Shown here piece after piece: positions 1 to 9,071 of a stretch of DNA of 64,000 nucleotides. Each line of letters opens with the position of its first letter. The stretch's first letter is position 1. The stretch lies in assembly GCF_001306115.1 (NCBI RefSeq), contig NZ_LGCL01000040.1:164461-228460 (forward strand), in the 5' to 3' direction. The notes beneath the pieces were generated by a model. The model ran no database searches. It worked only from the letters and a program-made list of their open reading frames with translations, and was not told where the DNA came from. The position numbers and the translations under genes were made by a program. The stretch is from Ornatilinea apprima (GTDB taxonomy: Bacteria > Chloroflexota > Anaerolineae > Anaerolineales > Anaerolineaceae).

Positions 1-1
1 A

Positions 2-1432
2 GAAGACCATTATCGCTGTACTCTTCACGAAGCAATCCGGCAGTACGCGCAGGAAAAATTGGCCGATCGAGGGGATTTACAAGTTACCCGAGAAAAACAT
101 GCTGGTTATTATTCATTGTTTTTGGCTGAAAAATCTGCGCATCTATTGGGGCGCGATCAATCGACAGCATTGGCTGATCTACACCGGGACTTTGGAAATG
201 TGAGCCTGGCATGGGAATGGATTTGCGATAATAAGCGTATCGCGGATATGGAAGCCTGTGTAGACAGCCTGCATCAGTTTTTCTCCATCCGCAGTCTTTT
301 CTACGAGGGCATTCAATGGTTTCAGAAAGCCATACAAAGTATCGAATATGAGAAGGGTAATGAGCGCGCGATGGGTATGTTGCTATCCCGTTTGGGATCT
401 CTTGCCTATACTATCCGCGAAAACGATCTGGCAAGCCAATCTCTATTAAACGGTGAAGCAGTTCTGAATAAGGTTGCAGATCAGAAGGAACTGGCCTATT
501 GCCGGGTTCATCTCGGCTGGTTTTATCAGAGAGAGAAAAACTTCCTTTTGGCACAGCAGTACGCGAAACTGGCGTCCGATTTTTTTGAGCTGGCTCAAGA
601 TCATCTTGGCATATCGTCCGCTCTCTCTTTAATGGGCTCCATCTGGAACCGGCAAGGGAATAACCGCGAAGCCAAATTTGCGTTTGAACGCGCTCTAATT
701 TCCTGTCGGCAAGGTGGCAACCCCCGCCAGCTGATGATTGTGCTCAATCGACTGGGCGACCTGGCCTGCTATGAAGGCGATTACCAGCACGCCATTAACC
801 TGTTCAATGAGTGTTATGAGATCAGCGTGAATTTGGATGACCGGTACAATCAAGCGATCATGCTCAATAACCTTGGAACAATCTTTCATCTTCAGGAAGA
901 ATTTGAGCGGGCAAGAGAGCATTATCTGCGCAGCCTTCAAATCTGTGAAGAAATTGGCGACCAGGACGGCATCGCATTGGCCTATAGCAATCTTGGTGAG
1001 CTGGCTACCGTTCAAGAAGATTTCCAGGCCGCGCTTAAATATTCTGAAAGCGCCTTGCGAATTGCGGAACGACTTCAGGAACATTGGACAGTGATCGTGT
1101 GCCTCAACAGCCTGGGAGAAATCTACTGTGCACTGAACAGGCTGGATAAGAGCCAGGAATACTATCTGCGCGCGATTCGCCTGGCGCTGGATATCAACGG
1201 AATTGACCTGGTGGCGCGGGTGAGCGTGAATTATTCCAGAGTATTGCAGTTGAAACAAGAGTTTTCCACTGCAACCGCATTGCTCCAAGCCGCGCTGGCT
1301 CATTCATCCACTGAGCCCGACGCGCGGGAAAAAGCTGTACAATGGTTAACAGAGATGAATGCGAACCCGAATGTGAGCAACAATGATCAGTTGATTGAGG
1401 CCATCGTCCGGAAAGCCATTCGCCATTCATGA
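2..1432 (+). CDS. TPR-repeat C-terminal part of a large transcriptional activator (partial)
   Basis: The reading frame is open from the first bases of the window, so the true start lies upstream; 476 residues are visible. The first residues (LHEAIRQYAQEKL) match the winged-helix segment that follows the NTPase domain in AfsR/SARP- and MalT-like STAND regulators. The rest is a run of helical tetratricopeptide repeats of the type A-x-x-Y/L-G-N-L-G, about eight to ten units, for example near residues 110-150, 225-265 and 270-430. In this family the TPR part receives the signal, while a DNA-binding domain and an NTPase lie upstream. Those domains are outside the window, so the DNA-binding type is unknown. 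It ends in TGA and is followed by a UPF0158 gene on the same strand. The family-level call is fairly sure; the target is unknown. Confidence 0.75.
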   Translation, partial: EDHYRCTLHEAIRQYAQEKLADRGDLQVTREKHAGYYSLFLAEKSAHLLGRDQSTALADLHRDFGNVSLAWEWICDNKRIADMEACVDSLHQFFSIRSLFYEGIQWFQKAIQSIEYEKGNERAMGMLLSRLGSLAYTIRENDLASQSLLNGEAVLNKVADQKELAYCRVHLGWFYQREKNFLLAQQYAKLASDFFELAQDHLGISSALSLMGSIWNRQGNNREAKFAFERALISCRQGGNPRQLMIVLNRLGDLACYEGDYQHAINLFNECYEISVNLDDRYNQAIMLNNLGTIFHLQEEFERAREHYLRSLQICEEIGDQDGIALAYSNLGELATVQEDFQAALKYSESALRIAERLQEHWTVIVCLNSLGEIYCALNRLDKSQEYYLRAIRLALDINGIDLVARVSVNYSRVLQLKQEFSTATALLQAALAHSSTEPDAREKAVQWLTEMNANPNVSNNDQLIEAIVRKAIRHS

Positions 1433-1488
1433 TTCTTCCTCTACTTTCATCTCTTAACGCATATTGACCAGTTTTGAGGTGATGTTAA

Positions 1489-2016
1489 ATGAAGAAACTG
1501 ATCGTTGATCTGAGTGAACTTGAATTCGCATTTGAGTCCAGCAGCCCCTTGAATATCTTCTATCTGGATACGGAAACTGGAAAAATCATCCCCATTGGCG
1601 AGGATGGTCAGTTTTTATATCAGCAGATGAATGATATGTACTATCGCTCCGAACTTGAGAGAATTGACTGGGAAGCGGCTTTCGCATCGGGGCGGGTTCA
1701 GGATTGGCAGAGAGAGTTGCTTCTGGAAATAGATCAGATTGAGACCGATGTGGAAGGCCGTTTTGAGCGCGTGCCGATTGAAACATCCAGCGGCGCTTAC
1801 GCGGACATGCAGACCTTTATCGATACGATTGCCGACCCGTCCTTGCAGATCCGCCTGAGAGACGCCACAAGCGGGCGCGGCGCGTTCCGGGCGTTTAAGA
1901 ACATCCTGCTTGATTATCCAGAAGAAAGGGAGCGCTGGTTTCAGTACAAACATGAACTGCTTGTAGAGCGAATGCGCAACTGGCTGGAATCGATTGAAAT
2001 TGAAGTAGAAGAATAA
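1489..2016 (+). CDS. UPF0158 family protein
   Basis: A 175-residue soluble acidic protein. Its beginning (hydrophobic strand, then LDTETGKII near residues 27-35) and the later F-x-R-V-P segment are typical of UPF0158 (Pfam PF03682), a family of unknown function. No signal peptide or membrane segment is present. The ATG at 1489 is preceded by a good GAGGTGAT ribosome binding site about eight bases upstream, which fixes the start. It lies 56 bases after the TPR regulator on the same strand and may be co-transcribed with it. A perfect hairpin follows the stop codon directly. Function is unknown; the family assignment is from recognisable sequence style. Confidence 0.75.
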   Translation: MKKLIVDLSELEFAFESSSPLNIFYLDTETGKIIPIGEDGQFLYQQMNDMYYRSELERIDWEAAFASGRVQDWQRELLLEIDQIETDVEGRFERVPIETSSGAYADMQTFIDTIADPSLQIRLRDATSGRGAFRAFKNILLDYPEERERWFQYKHELLVERMRNWLESIEIEVEE

Positions 2017-2035
2017 TGCCGGCAAGAGCCGGCAT
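2016..2035. terminator. perfect hairpin between convergent genes
   Basis: An 8-bp perfect stem (ATGCCGGC / GCCGGCAT) with an AAGA loop begins at the last base of the UPF0158 stop codon, six bases before the end of the convergent MFS gene. There is no long T tract, so it may be a weak bidirectional terminator or a 3' end stabiliser. Confidence 0.5.
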
Positions 2036-2041
2036 CAAATC

Positions 2042-3229
2042 TCAAATCACCACGGCCTGGTTTTTCTCGTTGGATGGTTGACGGCGAATTCCAACCAGAC
2101 AAACCAGCAGCCCCAAGAGCAGGGAAACCGCGCCGCTGAAAAACGGATAGACAAGATTCAGATCATACAGGTAGCCCGCCCACAGCGGGCCAACGATGCG
2201 CCCCAGGCTGGTTGCGGCGCTGTTCATACCCATCACGGTCCCCTGGCGCTCACCCGCGAAACGGGAGATGTACCCATTCAACGCCGGGCCAACCAGCGCC
2301 AATGATAGGGAGAAGAATCCCAGCGCCAGTAGAATGGTCAGGAATTGTCCAGCCAGAGCGAAGAATAGAAAGCCAAGCGCTCCGCCAAAAAGGCCAACAC
2401 GGATGAGAGGCAGTTCGCCAAAGCGGCGGCACAGCGGCCCGGTCAGCAGCCCTTGCACGAGAACCAGCACTCCTCCCATCACCATCCAGACGATACCAAC
2501 CTGTTGGGTGTTAAATTGGAAGCGGTCAACCACATACAGGCCGGTGATGCCCTGAAAGCTGGTCAGGCCAAAACTCATGATGAAAATGGGCAGCAGCAGA
2601 ATAGCTGCCGGGCTGGTGAATACCTGGCGTAGCTCCAGACGGTTTACACGCGGTTTACGGCCGGATGGCGCCTGGGGAGCCTGTGATTCTGGCAAGATGA
2701 AAATTACCAGCAAAAAGGCCAGGAACGCCATGCCTGCGCCTATAAAAAAGGGCAACGCCAATGAGTCGGAAGAAAGCAATCCGCCCAGCAGTGGGCCGGC
2801 CACAACGCCTATGCCCATCGCCGCGCTGAGCTGCCCCATACTCTGGCTGCGTTCTTCCTTAGGCGCGTGGTCGCCTATGTAGGCCATGGCAGTTGGCATG
2901 GTGGCCGAAGAAAGGATGCCTGAGAGCGAGCGCGCCAGAAAGAGCATCCACAATTGATCGGCCAGCCCAAACAAGAATAGGGTGATGGCATAGCCCAGAA
3001 CGCCAATGGTCAGCACCGGTTTGCGCCCGATGCGATCCGAGAGCATTCCCCAGGCCGGGGCGCAGATCAACTGCATCAGCGAGTAGCTGGCCATCAGCCA
3101 ACCCAATTCGCGTCCGCCAGCGCCCAGCTTTTCAATGTAGAAGGGCATGATTGGCATGACCATGCCGTAGCCGGTCATAACCACCAGTAAAGTAAAACTC
3201 AAAATCGTTGCAGGTTTTTTCATGTTCAT
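2042..3229 (-). CDS. MFS drug/metabolite exporter (DHA1 type)
   Basis: About 395 residues with roughly twelve hydrophobic segments. It carries the major facilitator motif A between helices 2 and 3 (GMLSDRIGRKPVL) and the antiporter-type helix 5 pattern (GVVAGPLLGGLL), as in tetracycline/multidrug exporters of the DHA1 group. The frame is open to 3277, but the extra 16 residues are hydrophilic and Arg/Ser-rich. The ATG at 3229 starts directly before the first helix and has a GAG-containing site upstream, so I chose it. It is last in a TetR-headed gene set after the Rph-like enzyme, about 100 bases downstream of it, and is probably co-transcribed. Inferred role: export of the compound sensed by the TetR regulator; substrate unknown. 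Confidence 0.85.
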   Translation of the reverse strand: MNMKKPATILSFTLLVVMTGYGMVMPIMPFYIEKLGAGGRELGWLMASYSLMQLICAPAWGMLSDRIGRKPVLTIGVLGYAITLFLFGLADQLWMLFLARSLSGILSSATMPTAMAYIGDHAPKEERSQSMGQLSAAMGIGVVAGPLLGGLLSSDSLALPFFIGAGMAFLAFLLVIFILPESQAPQAPSGRKPRVNRLELRQVFTSPAAILLLPIFIMSFGLTSFQGITGLYVVDRFQFNTQQVGIVWMVMGGVLVLVQGLLTGPLCRRFGELPLIRVGLFGGALGFLFFALAGQFLTILLALGFFSLSLALVGPALNGYISRFAGERQGTVMGMNSAATSLGRIVGPLWAGYLYDLNLVYPFFSGAVSLLLGLLVCLVGIRRQPSNEKNQAVVI

Positions 3230-3328
3230 CTTTGATCTCGTTTTGGCGCGCGTCGAAGCAGACCGCGAGCCTGGCATGCGGCGCGCGCCTCAGTCATTCT
3301 ATTTTCTTTGGTTCGCGGGACGGGTGAG

Positions 3329-5905
3329 CTACTCCTCCAGCGTTACGGTTCCGGCTGCGCCATCTACCGTGATCAGGCTTCCGGTTTGAATGGTGCGTGT
3401 CGCCGAGCGCACGGCCATGACAGCCGGAATACCATACTCGCGGGCCACAATGCTGCTGTGGCTGAGTGGACCACCGATGTCGGTAATCACGGCGGATGCC
3501 AGGCCAAAGAGCGGTGTCCAGGCCGGGGTAGTGGTTACAGCGACCAACACATCTCCGGGGCGAAGTTTATCAAAATCTTCGGGACTGTAGACCACGCAGG
3601 CCCTGGCTGTAACGGTTCCGCTGCTGGTGCCCACACCTTTCAGAACCGTTTTCCCGTTACGGGTTTCAGCCTCACCGCCGCCGATTAACTTGCGCCAGCC
3701 AGATTTTTCGGGCAGCATCACTGGCGGCATGGCCTTAAGGTACGTTTGCCATTTCTGCTTGCGCTCCGGAATGCGCTCGGAAAGATTCTCGACCGCCTGG
3801 TTTTGATCGACCGCGTGCACCAACTGCATGACTTCGTTTTCTTCCAGCCAGTAGATATCTTCAATTTTGTCCATCGCGCCGCGGGCAACAAAGCGGCTGC
3901 CCAACTCCGCGAACATGCGCCGCAGCAGCGGGTGGGCCATGCCCATGTCGAAAATGCTGTCTTCTCGCATGGGGTTGGTTTCTTGCGCCCAGCGCAGCAA
4001 GCCTGTGAACCAGCCTTTCAATGGCCAGCCAGTGCGCGCCAGGACCGCGGCTGTGGCTTTCTCGCGTTTTTCGATGGCTTCTTGCTGGCGCTGGTAAGGA
4101 TTACTGCCTTTTCCGCTCAGGAAGGATTTGAGGGCATCCAGCGTGGGGCCGGGTGTTTCCATCGGGGTGGAATTGGCGAAATCGAACTCATAAGCCGTGC
4201 GCCCATAATGATTAATGTGCTGTTGGAAGCGCTGTTTCCATTCTTCCCAAGCCGGGGCATCCACTCCAGCAGGCTCGGCTGGCTGGCTCATTTTTGCGAG
4301 CAGCTCTGCTGTGGCGGTATTGGTGATCATTTCGGCCAGCACAGGCGTTTGCTTCAGCCATTCGGCCAAATCGAACAGCGATTTCTCGGCGCGCAGCGAG
4401 GTGGTGTCTGAACCAACCAGAAAAACGGTTGCTTCCGGGTCAGTCTTGCGGCGAATCAGGCTGTTATAAAAGCGCGTGAAGAGCACTTCGCTGCTGGAAG
4501 CGGCTGGCAGGGTGGACTGGATATCGGTGAAGTAGACGCAGGACGCCCGGAAAATGGTGCGGATGGCATCCATTAACTCAGCGCAGGTCAGTTTTTTCAA
4601 TTCCGCGTTTTCCCATTCGTCAACGATGGCAGCAAATTTCTGCCGGGCGGCCTGCCAGCGCGGCACGCTTCCGTGAAAAATAGGTCCGATTTGCGAAATG
4701 GACATTTTGGCGATGGTGAAAAAATCTTTCCCGCCCATGCGGATGCCGCCAAACACATAGCCGTTGAGCGGCACATAGAAGCCGTCTGTTCCGACCAGGT
4801 TGCGGGCGTTTTTCCCGATGACTCGGTCCCACATTTCGAAGGTAGCTTCATTGGCCAGATGCAAGCCAAGGGTGGCAAACAGGGGCGTTACCGGGCTGGG
4901 TGTGTGCTCGGCCAGGCTGCCACGCGCGTAGACGGCTTTTGGGTCGGGGGCTTTCCATTCCAGCGGTAAAACAGTGATCGGCCGCGCCTGGACGATGGCA
5001 AAGGTGTTCCCGGCCAGCGCCCATTCCACATCCATTGGCATTCCATAGAACTGCTCAATTCTCACTGCCAGTTGCGTCAGGTCAGCGATTTGTTGCGGAT
5101 TCAAGACCGCTTTATTCTGCTTTGCTTGGGGGACCGGTTGTTCTTCTGTCCCAGACGAAGTGCGCACCGTCATAACCTGCTTCTCGGCAATCTCACGCCG
5201 CACTACTTTACCGGACTGCTTGTTAATGGTCAGCGTGTCGGGGGTTACCGCGCCAGAGACCACCGCTTCGCCCAATCCCCAGGCGGCGTTGATCAGCAGC
5301 TCGTCGCGCTTGCCGTTGATGGGGTTGGCGGTAAAGAGGATGCCGGCCGCGTCAGCAAAGATCAGTTCCTGCACGACCACCGCCAGGGCGACGGAATCCT
5401 GGTCAATGTTGTTATTGATGCGGTAACCGATTGCGCGCGGCGTCCACAGTGAGGCCCAGCATTTCTTTACCGCTTCCAGCACGGCGGCGGTGCCGCGGAT
5501 ATTCAAATAAGTTTCCTGCTGGCCTGCAAAAGAGGCGTCGGGCAGGTCTTCGGCGGTGGCAGAGGATCGCACTGCGACCGGGGCATCGTTCAGGGCGGCG
5601 TACGCCTGGCGAATAGCGTCTGCGATTTCCTGAGGCATGTGCCCGTCAATGAAGCGTTGGTTGATTTCTTGCGAGACCAGCTCCAACGAAGAGGGATCGG
5701 CCGCGTTTGCCTTTTGCAAAGCAGCCAGGATCGGAGCCTGTAGTTGGTTGGCGCTTACAAAATCGCGGTAAGCCTGTGTGGTTACATGAAAGCCGCCCGG
5801 CACTGGCAGACCGGCGTTGATCATGCGGGTGAGCGAACTGCCCTTACCGCCAGTGGTTTCAAGGTCGGCGCGGGCATCATTGAGTGAGAGAATGAGTGGT
5901 TTCAT
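3329..5905 (-). CDS. PEP-utilising phosphotransferase, rifampicin phosphotransferase-like
   Basis: 858 residues. The N-terminal third is a PPDK/PEP synthase ATP-grasp domain (GGKGSSLTRM near 20-29, AVRSSATAEDLPDASFAGQ near 110-130, VQARPITVLP near 310). The middle, about residues 330-730, is helical. The C-terminus is the swivelling phosphohistidine domain (GGPLSHSSIVAREYG, catalytic His about 816). The PEP/pyruvate TIM barrel of true PEP synthase is absent. The order ATP-grasp, helical middle, His domain and the length match rifampicin phosphotransferase (Rph, about 865 residues), which moves the beta-phosphate of ATP to its substrate. It sits between a TetR gene and an MFS exporter and has a TetR-type operator 17 bases before its ATG. 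A detoxifying role is inferred; the substrate need not be rifampicin. Confidence 0.8.
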   Translation of the reverse strand: MKPLILSLNDARADLETTGGKGSSLTRMINAGLPVPGGFHVTTQAYRDFVSANQLQAPILAALQKANAADPSSLELVSQEINQRFIDGHMPQEIADAIRQAYAALNDAPVAVRSSATAEDLPDASFAGQQETYLNIRGTAAVLEAVKKCWASLWTPRAIGYRINNNIDQDSVALAVVVQELIFADAAGILFTANPINGKRDELLINAAWGLGEAVVSGAVTPDTLTINKQSGKVVRREIAEKQVMTVRTSSGTEEQPVPQAKQNKAVLNPQQIADLTQLAVRIEQFYGMPMDVEWALAGNTFAIVQARPITVLPLEWKAPDPKAVYARGSLAEHTPSPVTPLFATLGLHLANEATFEMWDRVIGKNARNLVGTDGFYVPLNGYVFGGIRMGGKDFFTIAKMSISQIGPIFHGSVPRWQAARQKFAAIVDEWENAELKKLTCAELMDAIRTIFRASCVYFTDIQSTLPAASSSEVLFTRFYNSLIRRKTDPEATVFLVGSDTTSLRAEKSLFDLAEWLKQTPVLAEMITNTATAELLAKMSQPAEPAGVDAPAWEEWKQRFQQHINHYGRTAYEFDFANSTPMETPGPTLDALKSFLSGKGSNPYQRQQEAIEKREKATAAVLARTGWPLKGWFTGLLRWAQETNPMREDSIFDMGMAHPLLRRMFAELGSRFVARGAMDKIEDIYWLEENEVMQLVHAVDQNQAVENLSERIPERKQKWQTYLKAMPPVMLPEKSGWRKLIGGGEAETRNGKTVLKGVGTSSGTVTARACVVYSPEDFDKLRPGDVLVAVTTTPAWTPLFGLASAVITDIGGPLSHSSIVAREYGIPAVMAVRSATRTIQTGSLITVDGAAGTVTLEE

Positions 5906-5921
5906 ATTCCTGTTCCTTCTT

Positions 5922-5942
5922 AGAGCGAATGATAGTCGCTCT
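5922..5942. promoter_or_regulatory. TetR-type operator before the Rph-like gene
   Basis: A perfect inverted repeat AGAGCGA-N7-TCGCTCT lies between the TetR gene and the Rph-like gene. Its core AGCGA-N7-TCGCT recurs twice in the promoter of the TetR gene (6572-6588 and 6598-6614). A site shared by a regulator and its neighbour is the usual pattern for a local TetR regulon. Confidence 0.8.
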
Positions 5943-5957
5943 TATCTATAAAAAAAA

Positions 5958-6551
5958 TTAAGCCTGAATACCCTTTAGAATGATATCCATGGAGACATCC
6001 AGCATTTCTTCGGGCGTGCCGGTGGGGCGGGTGGTGAAAGCCACCGGGGTCATGGTGCCCAGAATGATGCGCATGGCCAATACCGGATCGATGGGGCGGA
6101 AGCTGCCTTCCTGGATGCCTTTTTCAATCATGCGGCAGATCAGATCCTGGTAGGCGTGGCGACTGGCCGCCATGCGCTGCTGGCTTTCCAGACCCAGGCG
6201 TTGGGCTTCGATGGTCAGGCGCATGTAGAGCTGTTTGTTTTCCAACAGGTAAGCCAGGTGCTTTTGCATCACGCGGCGCAATTTTTCAAAGGCGGTGATG
6301 GGCAGTTGGTCAATTTCCTGAGCGCTTTGAGTGATCGTCTGGATCTCATCTTCAAAATAGGAGATCAGGATGTCGTCTTTTGTGGCGAAGTAATCATACA
6401 GCGTGGACTTACCAGTACCGGCGGCTTCGGCAATCTCGCGCATGGAAGTCTCGTTAAATCCTTTTTTTAAGATGAGCTGAATGGCCACCTGGGCAATTTC
6501 CTTGCGGCGGCGGGCCTGTTCTTCTTCGGTCAGTGGTATTCCTTTTGGCAT
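5958..6551 (-). CDS. TetR/AcrR family transcriptional repressor
   Basis: 197 residues with a textbook TetR N-terminal helix-turn-helix (SMREIAEAAGTGKSTLYDYF about residues 36-55, then the K-D-D-I-L helix) and a helical C-terminal ligand domain. The lysine/arginine-rich start (MPKGIPLTEEEQARRRKEI) is common in the family. The gene is first in a minus-strand set with the Rph-like enzyme (52 bases downstream) and an MFS exporter. Two operator copies overlap its promoter and a third lies before the Rph-like gene, so it very probably represses itself and the two downstream genes until a ligand binds. The ligand is unknown. The C-terminal domain gives no specific clue. Confidence 0.92.
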   Translation of the reverse strand: MPKGIPLTEEEQARRRKEIAQVAIQLILKKGFNETSMREIAEAAGTGKSTLYDYFATKDDILISYFEDEIQTITQSAQEIDQLPITAFEKLRRVMQKHLAYLLENKQLYMRLTIEAQRLGLESQQRMAASRHAYQDLICRMIEKGIQEGSFRPIDPVLAMRIILGTMTPVAFTTRPTGTPEEMLDVSMDIILKGIQA

Positions 6552-6571
6552 TTTTTTGTCCTTGAATTATT

Positions 6572-6588
6572 AGCGAACGTTGGTTGCT
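6572..6588. promoter_or_regulatory. TetR operator copy 2
   Basis: AGCGA-N7-TTGCT, one base away from the inverted-repeat core. It lies downstream of the -10 box of the TetR promoter, over the expected transcription start. Its centre is 26 bp (about 2.5 helical turns) from the upstream copy. Confidence 0.75.
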
Positions 6589-6592
6589 TATT

Positions 6593-6620
6593 ATTATAGC
6601 GACTATTGGTCGCTTGTCAA
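6593..6620 (-). promoter_or_regulatory. TetR gene promoter with operator filling the spacer
   Basis: On the minus strand TTGACA (6620-6615) and TATAAT (6598-6593) are both perfect consensus, separated by 16 bp. The spacer is occupied by the operator copy AGCGA-N7-TCGCT (6598-6614), so a bound repressor would block the polymerase directly. Autoregulation is the simple reading. Confidence 0.85.
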
Positions 6621-6786
6621 GAGGCAATTTTGACTCAATTCCATGATTCTTAAGAACCAATCCGCACAGACGCGAGGTTGTTGATTTGATGTTTGATTAT
6701 GATCAATGCCACCAACAAGGTGGGGCGTGCGATGGGAATCATATATAATATCTAAGGAAATACTGAGTACAGATTGGGATGCGTGA

Positions 6787-7872
6787 TTGAAATCACTCCA
6801 CATTATCGATCATTTCTGCTTGGGGGGCGCACAGCGCATTGTTAAAGGCATTATCGATGTGATTCCTTCTGCGCAGCTGTTGCCGCTGCACAAAAAAGGT
6901 GGTGATCACAAACAGTTTTCCGTCCCAGCCCATCGCTATCTCTCCAAGCCAACGAACAACCTGCTTCTCCAGTTATTTCACTTGTTACAGGTTCCCCATC
7001 AGATCCGCAAAAACCAAATCCAAATTATCCACTGCCATCTGCATTACAGTTGGATGTTTGGTTTATGGCTCTTTTTTGTGCTCAGAAGCAAAACTGACCT
7101 CACGCTGTTTTTCCATGAGCACGATTCCATTCTGCTAACCCGCTGGTATTATCCCTTTCTGGTGCGCTGGCTTAACCGGTACGGACGCTTTATCGCCGTA
7201 TCAAAGTTTATTCAGGACAGGATCAATGCCTGCGGTGTGCCAATAGAGAAAGTCCATCTGGTTCGCAATTATGTCGATTTGAGCTGTTTTCAACCCGCAG
7301 AGCGAGAGGCCGGAGCCGTGTTTGGGATCGAATCGCGCTGGCTGGAAAACCGCAAACGCATTGGGTTTGCTGGAAGGTTGGTGGGGTACAAAGGCTGGCG
7401 AACCGTTCTCGACCTGGCTGGCAGGCTGCCGGAGGCTTGTTTTTTGGTCGCCGGCGACGGTACAGATGCCCCCACAGTAGCCAGAGAAATTCGCCAAAGG
7501 GGGCTGCAGGAGCGCGTTTTTTTGTTGGGATATATCTCCAACATGGATGTGTTTTATCATCAGGTGGATGTGCTTATCATCCCTTCTATCCGGGAGGCGT
7601 TTGGCCTGGTGCAGTTGGAGGCGCAGGCCTGCGGTGTGCCGGTGGTGATCTTCGACAGTGAGGCAGCCCAAGAGATTCACGGGGATCAGTCTTCCATTCT
7701 GGTGCCCCAGGGCGACGTGGAAATGCTGGCCGGAAAAGTGCAAGCGCTATTGGAGCAGTCGGATTTATATGCGAAATATGTGGAAAAGGGGCTGGCCAAT
7801 GCCCGTTTATATGATCTTGATGATTATTCGGAGCAGCTTAACCACATTTACCAGGCTGCTCTCAAGCCCTAG
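6787..7872 (+). CDS. glycosyltransferase family 4
   Basis: 361 residues with a GT-B fold. The N-terminal part has the G-G-A-Q-R motif typical of family 4 acceptor domains (residues 13-17). The C-terminal half has the nucleotide-sugar binding features: GRLVGYKGW near 196, then the E-x7-E motif (EAFGLVQLE near 267). No signal peptide or membrane segment is present. The start is a TTG, because no in-frame ATG gives the full GG-A-Q-R domain; the ribosome site is weak. A TATAAT box lies at 6744-6749 without a clear -35. The next gene, a pyruvyl transferase, follows 12 bases after the stop, so the two form a polysaccharide operon. Sugar donor and acceptor are unknown. Confidence 0.88.
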   Translation: MKSLHIIDHFCLGGAQRIVKGIIDVIPSAQLLPLHKKGGDHKQFSVPAHRYLSKPTNNLLLQLFHLLQVPHQIRKNQIQIIHCHLHYSWMFGLWLFFVLRSKTDLTLFFHEHDSILLTRWYYPFLVRWLNRYGRFIAVSKFIQDRINACGVPIEKVHLVRNYVDLSCFQPAEREAGAVFGIESRWLENRKRIGFAGRLVGYKGWRTVLDLAGRLPEACFLVAGDGTDAPTVAREIRQRGLQERVFLLGYISNMDVFYHQVDVLIIPSIREAFGLVQLEAQACGVPVVIFDSEAAQEIHGDQSSILVPQGDVEMLAGKVQALLEQSDLYAKYVEKGLANARLYDLDDYSEQLNHIYQAALKP

Positions 7873-7884
7873 GGTGAAAACTTG

Positions 7885-9057
7885 ATGAAGCGCCTGGCAA
7901 TTTGTGGAGAAATATACAGCGCCAACGTGGGGGACCGCGCCATCCATGACAGTCTGCACTACCTGTTGAAGCGGCTGGACCCAAGTATTGAAATCATCCC
8001 CATCGATTTAAGCGGGCGAATCTCATCGAGCGGTGCAACGGAACGCGTTGGCCTGAACCAGCGTGTAGCGCTTCTGGCTGCGCTACCCATTTTCTACCCT
8101 GCATTAATGATGCTCAATATCGCCTCTCAACAGGTGAAAAGATTGCGCGGACAGCGCTCCCAATGGCGGCAAAGGCTTGAGACTGCGGATCTGCTGGTTG
8201 TGGGTGGTGGTCAATTATTGATGGATGATGCTTTAAATTTCCCATTAAAAATCTCCTCCCTAATACATGTTGCGCAATCCCTCAACTTGCCGTTCTCCTT
8301 CAGCGCCTGTGGAGTGGGTTCTAACCACACCTGGCTGGGTAGAAGACTGCTGTGCGATGCGCTGGTTGGGGCGCAGTCGATCAGCTTGCGCGACCACCTT
8401 TCTCAGAATCGATTAAAAATGTTATGCCCTGGGCTGGCCAGCCAGGTTACCATGGACCCGGCAATTTGGGCAGGAGATGTTTATCCCTTCGCACCAGCCG
8501 GGCGGAATACCGGCTGTATCGGGTTAGGGGTTATCAACCGGAATGAAGCCAACCTGCACCTGCCGCGCGAACAGCGCTTTTCTAAACACGCTTGGGACCA
8601 ATTATGGATCGATTTAGTCGGCGAGTTGGCCGCAAATAACCGGCAGGTGGAATTATTTACCACTGGCAGCCCGGTTGATGATCTCTTCGCGCAAGCGCTG
8701 TTCGCGCACGCTCAGGGGCGGGGCTGGGCGCAGGTGAGCCTGGCGACGCGTCCTGTAAATCCCCAGCAGCTGCTGACATCGCTGCGGGATTATTCGGTGG
8801 TGGTCGCTGCCCGGCTTCATGCGGCCATCCTGGCGAACGCCATCGGAATCTCGACCATCGGCCTGAGCTGGGACACTAAGGTACAGACCTATTACTCTGA
8901 AAGCGACCGGCCAGAGCTGTGCTTTGATTTGAACCAACTCTCTATTCAGCAAGTCAGCCAGGCTGTTCTGGAAACGAGGGGACAACCTTTTCCTCGCGAA
9001 AAGCTGGAAGAATTGAAACAACGCGCGCTGACAAACGCGCACCTTATTCTTGGGTGA
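7885..9057 (+). CDS. polysaccharide pyruvyl transferase family protein
   Basis: About 390 residues. The Pfam PS_pyruv_trans pattern (PF04230) is visible: VGDRAIHDSL near 17, VVGGGQLLMDDAL near 115-127, and a C-terminal AARLHAAILA segment near 310 with the family's conserved Arg-x-His. The family moves a pyruvyl group from PEP onto exopolysaccharide sugars (CsaB, WcaK, EpsO) as a ketal, although some members do other sugar chemistry. The frame opens with TTG at 7882, but the ATG at 7885 has an AGGG site upstream and is preferred. It sits behind a GT4 gene and converges on two PP-loop genes only 14 bases away. A role in decorating a surface polysaccharide is inferred. Confidence 0.85.
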   Translation: MKRLAICGEIYSANVGDRAIHDSLHYLLKRLDPSIEIIPIDLSGRISSSGATERVGLNQRVALLAALPIFYPALMMLNIASQQVKRLRGQRSQWRQRLETADLLVVGGGQLLMDDALNFPLKISSLIHVAQSLNLPFSFSACGVGSNHTWLGRRLLCDALVGAQSISLRDHLSQNRLKMLCPGLASQVTMDPAIWAGDVYPFAPAGRNTGCIGLGVINRNEANLHLPREQRFSKHAWDQLWIDLVGELAANNRQVELFTTGSPVDDLFAQALFAHAQGRGWAQVSLATRPVNPQQLLTSLRDYSVVVAARLHAAILANAIGISTIGLSWDTKVQTYYSESDRPELCFDLNQLSIQQVSQAVLETRGQPFPREKLEELKQRALTNAHLILG

Positions 9058-9071
9058 TGAGGAAATGCGGA

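Noticed and set aside
3746..4411. Plus-strand frame of 221 codons inside the Rph-like gene
   Set aside because: Shadow frame; composition is biased and no domain is visible, while the minus strand encodes a complete enzyme.
3329..5905. Phosphoenolpyruvate synthase
   Set aside because: The C-terminal PEP/pyruvate barrel is missing and the His domain is last, so only the Rph-like architecture fits.
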